From Chlorokybus atmophyticus (lineage: Eukaryota; Streptophyta; Chlorokybophyceae; Chlorokybales; Chlorokybaceae): a DNA stretch of 64,000 nt. The position numbers were made by a program, and so were the translations under genes. Each line of letters starts with the position of its first letter. The stretch's first letter is position 1. Below the pieces are notes generated by a model, which saw nothing but the letters and a program-made list of their open reading frames with translations, was not told the origin of the DNA and did not search any database. Positions 56,459 through 64,000 of this stretch are shown in pieces. Where the stretch lies: the NCBI GenBank assembly GCA_009103225.1, contig RHPI01003599.1:353156-417155 (forward strand), written 5' to 3'.

Positions 56459-57617
56459 GGCACGATTGGTGGTGAAGGGGTACTTGCAGCAAGAGGGCAT
56501 TGACTTCAATGAGGTTTTCGCCCCTGCTAGTAAGCTTGTAACCTTTCGCACCATGTTTGCACTTGTGGTAGCTGAGGATTGGGAGCTACACCACTTATAT
56601 GTGAAGACTGCATTCCTCTACGGAGAGTTGGAGGAAAAGATCTACATGCAGCAACCCAAGGGCTATGAGGAGGGAGGACCAGGCACTGCTTGCAGACTTG
56701 TAAAGGCATTGTACGGGCTCAAGCAAGCGCCAAAAGTATGGCACATCCGGCTCACCAAGGAGTTGGAGAAGATTGGCTTCACACCTTCTGAAGCTGATCC
56801 TGCACTCTTTACGCACAAGGAGAAGAAGATCTGGGTGTTGCTCTACGTCGACAACATCATGGTTGCTGCGACAAAGCTGAAGGACTTGGAGGAGGTGAAG
56901 ACATCTCTCAAGTCTGCCTTCGACATGAGGGACTTGGGAGAGGCAAAGCTGTTTCTCAGCATGGTGATCAAGAGAAACATGGACAACAAGACAGCCAAGA
57001 TTAGCCAGAAGTTGATGGCGCAAAGGATTGTGGAGAAGTTTGGAATGGGAGACGCCAAAGGCAAGGTAATACCCATGTCCGTGGGAGCCAAGCTGCAGCG
57101 AGCAATGAGTGAGACAGAGCACCTCAATAGGAGCAAGTTCCCTTACAGTGAGTTGGTTGAGAGCATGCTTTACATGTCCATGAGCACTAGACCAGACATC
57201 GCACATGCTGTGGGAGTGCTTGCACGATACATGTCAGCACCCACCATGGAGCATTGGAGAGCTGCGAAGGAGTTGCTGCGTTATGTAATGGGGAGCTCAA
57301 GCGTGGGCATTTACTTTGGAGAGGGAGCTGGTGCTGGAGACAAGGAGTTAGAGGGCTATTGTGACGCTGACTACGCTGGGGATCTCGACACGAGGAGGTC
57401 AACTACTGGCTACGCGTTCCTGATAAATGGTGGAATTGTTAGCTGGAACAGTAAGCTGCAACCTACCGTGGCTGCCTCAACAGCAGAGGCGGAGTACATG
57501 GCTGCCTCATTGGCAACGAAGGAGGCATTGTGGTTGAAGAAGCTGAAGGTGGACTTATGCTACCCTGCAAGCTGCATCTGCATCAACTGCGACAACCAAG
57601 CGCAATCAAGCTTCTAA
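56433..57617 (+). pseudogene. copia-2 RT and RNase H with mutated active site
   Basis: About 395 codons. RT blocks GIDFNEVFAPASKLVTF, LYGLKQAPKVWH and LLYVDNIMVAA: the usual YVDD is YVDN, which removes a metal-binding Asp. RNase H: GYCDADYAGDLDTRRSTTGY and STAEAEYMAASLATKEALWL. A frame break near 57600 separates the last part (SKHIDVIHHVVRE), which is present to about 57800. Confidence 0.88.
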
Positions 57618-57821
57618 AGCATTAGATTGCTTCAGTCCGGTCAAAGCACATTGACGTGATTCACCACGTCGTGCGCGAGCGTGTGGCGAGGAAGGAGGTG
57701 GCGTTCAAGTACTGCAGCACGAAGAAGATGCTGGCTCACTGCATGATCAAGCCTATGGTGATAAAGAAGTTCCATGACTGCACTAGAGGACTTGGAGTCT
57801 ACTAAGCTGCCTACGTGGGAG

Positions 57822-58326
57822 TGTTAGCATGAGCATGTCTTGCACACTGCTCAGTCCAGTCAGCTTGTAAATTGGCTAAGGCATGAGCCTTATAGATATT
57901 GCTACTAGTAAGAGCTGATATCGATCAGTCATGAATCTGTAGCAGATATCGATCCATTACGCGGAGTATGACCAAGCAGGAGACTCCGGACTTGCTCATG
58001 AGGCTGGCTCGGCCTGACGCAGCCAACGCCTTGGGAGAACGGCGAGAACTCCGCGTATACCTAGCCTTAGAAGGCGTGGCTTAGCTTGTTGGAAAGCGTT
58101 GGCTGTAAGCTAGACAACCAGCTTACATATTGGCAATCCGTTGAGTATAGCTCACGCGGTGCTTGCTAAAGTAGACATGTGTAGTCTGGATGGTATAAAG
58201 GCCAACAGAATTAACAAGTTGTTGGTTTGGGTGAAACCCCTTTGCAAGCCTTGTGTGCACGCCTTGTGTGTATGTTCTGGTGCATGTGTATGCTGTAGTT
58301 GGCCAGCGCTAGCTCAATGGTCAACA
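57822..58326 (+). repeat. 3' LTR of copia-2
   Basis: 505 bp, partner of 53423-53927, with AGCATG duplicated near its start. It is followed by the GGCCT target duplication and by copia-1 sequence. Confidence 0.93.
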
Positions 58327-58928
58327 GGCCTGACATATTCTATCAATGGGAGTACTAGCAAGGTTATGTCCATTCCTACCATGGAGCACTTGAAAGCTGC
58401 AGTTGGAGTCCTAAGATACATTGGAAGGACTACATCAGTTGGGGTCTTTTTCGCCGGAGAAAAGACTGAGCTTGAGGGCTATTGTGATGGTGACTTTGTT
58501 GGAGATGTGGACAACCGCAAGTCTACATCTGGGTTTGCCTTCATGCTGAATGGAAGTCTGGTGAGCTGGAGTTCTAAACTTCAGGCTACCGTGGCAGTCT
58601 CAACGGCTGAGGCTGAGTACATCGCTGCGTCCCATACTGTGAAAGAAGCGATGTGGCTAAGAGTTTCATGGCTGACCTGGGCTAGGAGCCAAGCTGTGTG
58701 AGGTTGCACGATGACAATCAAAGCGCCATCAAGCTTATGAAGCATCAAGTTGCTTTAATTCGGGCTAAGCACATTAATGTGGTGCATCATTTTATGCGCG
58801 AGAGAGCTACAAGAAAGGAGGTGCAGTTTGACTACTGCAAGACTAAAGACATGCTGGCGGAAGTCTTCACCAAGGCCCTTCCTCTACCCAAGTTCAAGAC
58901 ATGCTGCTCGGGACTTGGCATTTTTTGA
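58327..58928 (+). pseudogene. copia-1: RNase H end after copia-2
   Basis: GGCCTGACATATTC continues the RT/RNase H boundary (RPDI) cut at 53422. Then LEGYCDGDFVGDVDNRKSTS, STAEAEYIAASHTVKEAMWL, a frame break near 58700, and HINVVHHFMRERATRKEVQF to the stop at about 58926. It belongs to the copia-1 segments before 53422. Confidence 0.88.
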
Positions 58929-58943
58929 CTGCCTGCGTGGGAG

Positions 58944-59045
58944 TGTTGGAAAAGACCCGCCGATTGTCTTAACCCGCTGGATTAGACCCGCCTGGGGTAT
59001 ATCAGTCGGTCATGAAACTGCCTGGTCCAAAACTAGGTTTACGTG

Positions 59046-59100
<55 letters not shown>

Positions 59101-59152
59101 AACCGCAGTTAGTCCGACCTTGTATATCACTTGTATGCATGCTTGTACAACA
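58944..59152 (+). repeat. Likely 3' LTR of copia-1, with a (GA)n microsatellite
   Basis: TGTTGGAAAAGACCCGCC follows GCGTGGGAG, the same layout as at 57822. A TATATATATA run and a (GA)n run of about 40 bp lie at 59047-59098. The CAACA end at 59152 is a guess, as no partner LTR is present. Confidence 0.55.
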
Positions 59153-59459
59153 GATATCGAGCCTAGACTGCTAGGGTATGAATAGCTGCTGTACTGAGTC
59201 TGTAATTGAAGAGAGAGCTCAGTTTTGAGTTTAAAGTCATGACTGGCACTCTGGCGGCTAGGGTTTGTATATGCTGTACATGGTTGCATGCAAGGGTGCT
59301 ACTGGATGTGTATGAGCCTGCACGTTACAGCTGTCACGCCTCCTGAGCTGCATGCACTAGGAAAACCCGTTTAGGCAACTTAAACCTGCTGCACTGGCCT
59401 AAAGTCTTAGGCTTGTACTTTGAGGAGTCTAGAGCAGTCTGCGCCCTACGTCACCTCCG
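59153..59459. other. Unassigned stretch between copia-1 and the methyltransferase element
   Basis: About 300 bp with no recognised feature; it may hold the rest of copia-1's LTR or the decayed 5' part of the next element. No LTR or primer site was identified. Confidence 0.4.
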
Positions 59460-59744
59460 GCTCCGCCTATCAACACCCACACGAGCACGCCGACTCATGG
59501 GGGCCATTGCTACAATTTTTGCCACGTCACCCATGCCCTACTCCGACACGCAGGACACAGCAACCAAGGAGGTGGCCTTACAAGACCCTGCAGAGCGTCG
59601 CTGGAGAGCAGAGGTGGACGCGTATGTGTTGCTGGACAAACAGCCTTTCCCTACACGCCTTCCAGACTACCACAAAGATATCCAGGTTGCAGAGCAGTTC
59701 ACCGTGGCCACCAGAGTCGTGAACTTCAGCGCGGCGAGGCGCCA

Positions 59745-60670
59745 ATAAGAAGTCACCTTGGTGGAGCTGTTTGGCGGGATTGATAGCGGCTTGGCTTGAT
59801 CCGCATGCTCAAACCGCTGCTCACCATCATCAGCGTTGCACTTGCGCTATACCACACCTCCTGCCGTTATCTGCATTGCGTGGAATTCTTAAGGCTCTGC
59901 CTCAATACATCGGCCTCAATTCGGCTAATCATCTCATTGCCTTGGGCAATATGGTTCTGTTGATTGCTGGATGGGAGTGCCAGGGTCACTCCAGGGCCGG
60001 CATATGACATGGGCTAAACGATCCACGCTCCACACTCTTTTAAGAGCTGCTGCAAGTCATCCCCCTGCTGCAGCACCATCAGATTCAACACCCTCTGGCG
60101 TACGTTGTCGACAATGTCCACTCTGAGGATGATCGCCGCCACGAGGTGCAGCACAGCTACCATATCGTGTGCTCTATTTATGGCCACCCGACCAAGATGA
60201 ACGCCGCACGCCATGGGTCACGTGCATACCGCGTCCGCGTCAAGTGGACGAGCTTCGCCACTCTGGAAGAGCTGACTGCCGCTTAGCACCTCCTCAGCTC
60301 GCGTCCTCGGAACTTGTTCGTGAATGACATCTTCGATGCTGGCAGAACGTCGCAGCTAGTCTCTCGCCACAACCACGAGCACTTCCATCAGTGTAATCAA
60401 CTAAGAGAACCACGTCGAGCTCTTCCCAAACCACGCTAGTCTCATACCCGGGCTTGTATGCCTTCAAAGATGGCGGGGACGGCATGGTCTTCGACAGCAA
60501 CACGGGCCGACTGGACGAACCCAACGCACACAAGCGCGAATGCGCCATGGGGTTCTTCTCAGGCAGCACCACAGGCTGCTCACTAATAGACAATCAGCAG
60601 AGGCAACTCCTGGGTCGCGCCATGGACCAGAACAGTATGGTCTAGTCACTGGAGATGTGCTTCGCCATTT
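59745..60670 (+). pseudogene. C5-cytosine DNA methyltransferase domain inside the retrotransposon
   Basis: Motifs of the C5-methyltransferase fold in order: VTLVELFGGIDSGLA (motif I, S-adenosylmethionine site) at about 59753; LLIAGWECQGHSRAG (motif IV with the catalytic Cys; usual PCQ is ECQ) at about 59958-59999; LAYVVDNVHSEDDR (motif VI, ENV as DNV) at about 60088; GSRAYRVRVKWTSF (motif VIII) at about 60217; RECAMGFFSGSTTG and RQLLGRAMDQN (motifs IX and X) at about 60537-60640. At least five stops or shifts lie between them (near 59745, 59800, 60005, 60040 and 60285). No separate targeting or BAH domain is seen. It sits directly upstream of the RT frame, so it belonged to the same polyprotein. 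Confidence 0.8.
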
Positions 60671-60681
60671 AAGACCGTCAG

Positions 60682-62448
60682 GTGTCTCTCAAGAATCTTA
60701 AACACTTGTTTGGGGGGTGGGTCAGTTGCTCTGATATCGTCGTGGCCCACACCGCCCTAGAGATCGCTCATATGGAGGAGCAGGCAGCAGTCACAGTGGA
60801 GGATATCCCTGTGAAAGCGACAGCCACGTCATGGTATCATGCCATGGGACCCTTGGCTACAGGGCCTGTGAAAGAGCAGTTGGAGGCTCTCACCAACAAG
60901 TGGAGAGCTCAGTTTAGCTTCGACGTCAAGGAGTTGGGCAAGTGCTCAGTGTACCAAATGGACATCAACCATGTCGACGAAAAACCGGTGTTGAGAAGAC
61001 AGTACAAACTGTCCAAGTTGGAGGAAGACTTGGTGGAGCAGCAAGGCAAGGTATTGCTGGAGGCGGGACTCATCGAGAAGTCCACGTCACACTTCGCCGC
61101 CGCCACACTCATGCCCCTCAAGAAGGACTCGGAGGGCAACTGGACAAACGGTGTATGTGTGGCGACTATGGCCCACTCAACAACAAAACCAAGCAGAACC
61201 GGTACCCAATGCCAACCGCGGAGGGCATCTTCGACGAGATCGGCTCGTGCACCGTATTCAGTATTCTGGACATGCGGCAGGGGTACAACCAGATCGAGAT
61301 CAAGCCCAAAGACAAGCACAAGGCGGCATGCTGGGGCAACCGGCAGGTCTACCATTGGAAGGTCATGCCTTTCAAGCTGAAGAACGCGCCAACAAAGTTC
61401 CAGCGTAATGGACAAGGCGTTGAAGGGATGCTCCTTCGCGCGGTGCTACATCGACGACATCCCAATCTTCAGCCACACGGCAGAGGAGCATCTCCTCCAC
61501 ATCAAGGAGGTGCTAAGGAGAGTTCAGGCAGTGTGGATGACTGTGCACCCCGACAAGTGCACTTTCTTTACCCACAAGGTCCCCTACCTCGGCCATATGA
61601 TCGTGCCCAACGGCGTGTACGTTTCGCAGGCCAAGCTTGGCCTTAAGATGGAGGCTTTGGCATCTACCCCAGCCCCGACAGACCTGACTCGACTACGTGC
61701 CTTCCTTGGCCTCGCCAACTACTACAGGAGGTTCGTCAAAGACTTTGCGAAGGTGGCGCGCCTCCTCAACGAACTTCTCAAGAAAGAGACAGAGTGGAGA
61801 TGGAAGGAGGCCCACCAACAGGCTTGCGAAGAGCTGAAGCAGAGTCTCACATCAGCCACCATTGTGCAGCGACCAGACTACACCAAGCCCTTTGTTCTTC
61901 ACACCGATTGGAGCAAGCTCAGCATGGGTGCTGTATTGGTTCAGCTAGACGATAACAAGAGGGAACAAGTGGTGTCCTACGCCAGCCGTAGCCACAACAG
62001 CGCTGAGGCCAACTACAGCAGTTATGAAAGCGAATGCTTTGCTGCAGTATGGCCCATCTCCTTCTTCAGCCCTATTCCGTTCGGAAGACAGTTCTCACTG
62101 ATTACCGACCACCAACCACTGCGCTGGCTCATGACCAGCCAGCACCTTACGGGCAAGTTGGCCAGGTGGGCCCTGTTGCTACAGGAATACGACTTCGAAA
62201 TCACACACCGGGCGGGCCTAGTCAATCAAGACACAGACGGCATCAACCGCAACCCCCACCTCTCCACCAACGACGCCACCGGTGCCCGACATGAGTTGGG
62301 TTCAGTGGCACCACCACCACAGGTGGCCACCATGTTTGCCGTAGCTGCATTGCGCTCGAGACGGGACACCATCACAGGAGCGGCTCCGACAATGGCGAAG
62401 ATGGAGAATGATGCCCGCGCTCCCCCCCGTCGACACCGACCCATTTGA
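60682..62448 (+). pseudogene. RT and RNase H of the methyltransferase element
   Basis: Three overlapping frames, broken near 61140 and 61410, read as one RT/RNase H: VLRRQYKLSKLEEDLVEQQG, MCGDYGPLNNKTKQNRYPMP, FSILDMRQGYNQIEIKPKDK, then ARCYIDDIPIFSHTAEEHL with the catalytic Asp pair kept. Connection and RNase H: LRAFLGLANYYRRFVKDF, FVLHTDWSKLSMGAVLVQLD, LITDHQPLRWLMTSQHL. The last frame (61408-62448) is uninterrupted over about 346 codons. Confidence 0.9.
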
Positions 62449-62689
62449 GCAGACCACACCAGATGATGCCCAATTTCCAGCTGCACATCTAGGTCAAGAC
62501 ATCTGGTTAGACAAGAACTTCATGGTCTACCTATAGCAAGGACAACATGTGGCCAAACTGAGCGCGCGCGAGCGTGACTGCGTCAGGCAGCACTGCTAGA
62601 ACTACCGCTGGGAGAATGGACTCGTCTTCCGGCGTGTTCACATTCATGACAAAGAGGTTCCGGCGCTGCACCGGCGCGAGGGCATCATC

Positions 62690-63661
62690 TCTGCACTCCA
62701 CACAGAGTTGGGACACTTCGGTATCAAGCGCACCGTCAGCTTGGTGAGTGCCCAGTGTAGGTGGCATGGCATGCACACCCAAGTTCACACCTTTGTTGCA
62801 AACTGCACGCATTGCGACCTGGTGCGCGCCAGCCTCAACACCCGCACCAGCACGCTGCACCCGCTGCCTATCGCCGGCATGTTCTACCGTTGGCGACTGG
62901 ACATCCTTGGAGATCTAGCACCCTTAGCTCGTGGCAACAAGTACATCCTCGTCATGATCGAGCACTTTTTCAAGTGGGTTGAGCTAGTCCCCCTTCTTGA
63001 CAAAAGCAGCAGAGGAACCGCTCAAGCTTTCCTCGACTATGTGCTTAGTCGCTTCGGCTCATGCGCTGAAGTCATCACCGACCAGGGAGCGGAGTTCCGT
63101 GGCGAATTGGACACCTTGCTGGATGGCTCCCACATCGACCACCGGCGCACCTCATGCGACCATCCGCAGGCAGATGGGCTGGCGGAACATACTGTCCAGA
63201 CCATCAAAAAGGCCTTGCGCAAATACGTCATTGACCACGAGAAGCGCACCTGGGATGACTGCCTTCCCTGGGTAGCACTGGGCTATTGGCTTTCCAAGCT
63301 TCCTTGCGCATGTACAGCCCGTATCAGCTGCTGCTTGGCAGGGAACCCTTACTCCCCTTTCGCGCACAAAAGGAAGTAGAACGCGTGCTGGGAAACCTCG
63401 ACAACCCTGTGGCTATGCTGCACGACATGCAACAGCGCGCTACCTGTTCGCACACGTCATTCCCATGGCCATGGGCAATCCCCGCATCGCTCAGCACCGT
63501 GACACACTGCGCTATGAACGCGTCCGCAGTGGGTTCTACCAACAGTGCAGTTGCCGCTTCGAGGCGGGCGACTATGTCTACCGCCTGACCCAAACTAAGG
63601 ACACCTTTAACATCAGTGTTAAACGCGTCGTCCACAAGGTCCTGAAGGTACTCCCCTCTTG
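62690..63661 (+). pseudogene. Integrase of the methyltransferase element
   Basis: HHCC zinc finger: HTELGHFGIKRTVS and CTHCDLVRA. Catalytic residues: Asp in WRLDILGDLAPL, Asp in VITDQGAEFRGE, Glu in HPQADGLAEHTVQ. Frame breaks occur near 63300 and 63430, after which SRFEAGDYVYR-like sequence (about 63555) suggests the SH3-like C-terminal domain. Stops upstream near 62535 and 62600 interrupt the linker to RNase H. Confidence 0.88.
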
Positions 63662-63779
63662 AGTGTTGGATTTACTCGGCAACAACGGCGAGCGCCTCAA
63701 AGATAGCATGGAAAACTGTACTCCATGTCACCTGCCACGCGCTGCAGGCTTCGACATCATTCAGCACCCTCGACCCAGT

Positions 63780-63935
63780 TGCAGCAAACGTCGCGAGGGG
63801 TGCGGCAGTGCCGCTGACGACGCGCTCATGATGTTGTGCAACGGCTGCAACAACGGTATGCACTGATACTGCCTCGACCCGCCAAAAGACACTGTGCCTC
63901 TAGAGGCATATTGGTGTGAGGACTGCCGCGTCCGT
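63780..63935 (+). pseudogene. C-terminal PHD finger of the methyltransferase element
   Basis: SAADDALMMLCNGCNNGMH, one stop, then YCLDPPKDTVPLEAYWCEDC: the C4-H-C3 pattern of a PHD zinc finger, with Cys and His spacing intact apart from the TGA at 63865. PHD fingers commonly bind histone H3 tails. It occupies the place where chromoviruses carry a chromodomain. The window ends about 65 bp later. Confidence 0.82.
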
Positions 63936-64000
63936 GGTCCTCCTCACTCTCGATTAAGACTGGTCACTGAAGCAGAGACTTCCCTAGTTCACAGAGGGAG

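Larger units (their letters stand above)
53423..58326 (+). mobile_element. copia-2: complete but defective Ty1/copia element inserted in copia-1
   Basis: LTRs of 505 bp each (53423-53927 and 57822-58326) start TGTTAGCATG and end CAACA. The 5-bp target duplication GGCCT lies at 53418-53422 and 58327-58331. PBS follows the 5' LTR directly, and a GTGGGAG purine tract precedes the 3' LTR. Coding frames are broken and key residues changed, so it cannot move on its own. Confidence 0.95.
49800..59152 (+). mobile_element. copia-1: old Ty1/copia element split by later insertions
   Basis: Segments 49800-49829, 50384-51143, 51566-53422 and 58327-59152 read as one copia element when the insertions are left out: protease, gag-pre-integrase, integrase, RT and RNase H in order. 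The 5' LTR, gag and protease start are missing, cut by the chromovirus. Several stops and frameshifts show age. A likely 3' LTR starts TGTTGG at 58944 after a GCGTGGGAG purine tract and may end CAACA at 59152. Confidence 0.85.
59460..64000 (+). mobile_element. Decayed Ty3/gypsy element with cytosine methyltransferase and PHD finger
   Basis: Order along the plus strand: short N-terminal region, C5-cytosine-methyltransferase region (59745-60670), RT and RNase H (60682-62448), integrase (62690-63400), basic tail, PHD finger (63780-63935). The window ends before any 3' LTR, and no 5' LTR, gag or protease is seen. Numerous stops and frame changes mark it as inactive. The order suggests one polyprotein in the ancestor. 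Confidence 0.85.

Overview
This is nuclear DNA of a eukaryote, most likely a green alga (Viridiplantae). The genes are split into many short exons with GT-AG and some GC-AG introns. The nuclear set (AAMP/Sqt1, cyclophilin-40, MCM-binding protein/ETG1, hexosaminidase, RAD6-type E2, mitochondrial ribosomal proteins mL53 and bL21m) is eukaryotic, and mL53 reads most like plant versions as I remember them. The retroelements (chromodomain Ty3, copia, a Ty3 with a cytosine methyltransferase and a PHD finger) also suit an alga. No species is claimed. Exon models were built by hand from splice sites and reading phase; no alignment was run.

Layout. 0.1-7.3 kb: an unrecognised gene in two tandem copies of about 2.5 kb. 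The left copy appears to have lost its start frame. 7.3-27.5 kb: a gene-rich stretch with an unrecognised minus-strand gene, AAMP/Sqt1 (minus) divergent from cyclophilin-40 (plus), MCMBP/ETG1 (minus), a long non-coding spacer, beta-hexosaminidase (minus) divergent from a histidine phosphatase (plus), a repeat cluster and mL53 (plus). A 50-N assembly gap follows. 28.9-37.5 kb: RAD6/UBC2 (minus), a long AT-rich gene-free stretch, then bL21m (minus) divergent from an SV2-like MFS transporter (plus). 37.5-44.3 kb: mostly gene-poor, with one doubtful minus gene and one three-exon unknown gene (40.9-42.5 kb).

44.3-64 kb is a stack of retrotransposons. An old copia element (copia-1, 49.8-59.15 kb) has been hit by a chromodomain Ty3 element (its right end at 49,799), a tiny TRIM with 122-bp LTRs, a solo LTR and a second copia (copia-2). 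For the TRIM, the solo LTR and copia-2 the 5-bp target duplications are visible, and the copia-1 reading frame resumes across each insertion. From about 59.5 kb to the window end lies a decayed Ty3 element with a C5-cytosine-methyltransferase region before the reverse transcriptase and a PHD finger after the integrase.

Themes worth attention: the methyltransferase/PHD retrotransposon; a textbook -1 frameshift signal between gag and pol of the chromovirus; a copia primer site that matches an internal stretch of initiator tRNA-Met; and long near-perfect hairpins, often with 5-nt loops, in introns and intergenic DNA, one of which puts a RAD6 splice donor in its loop.
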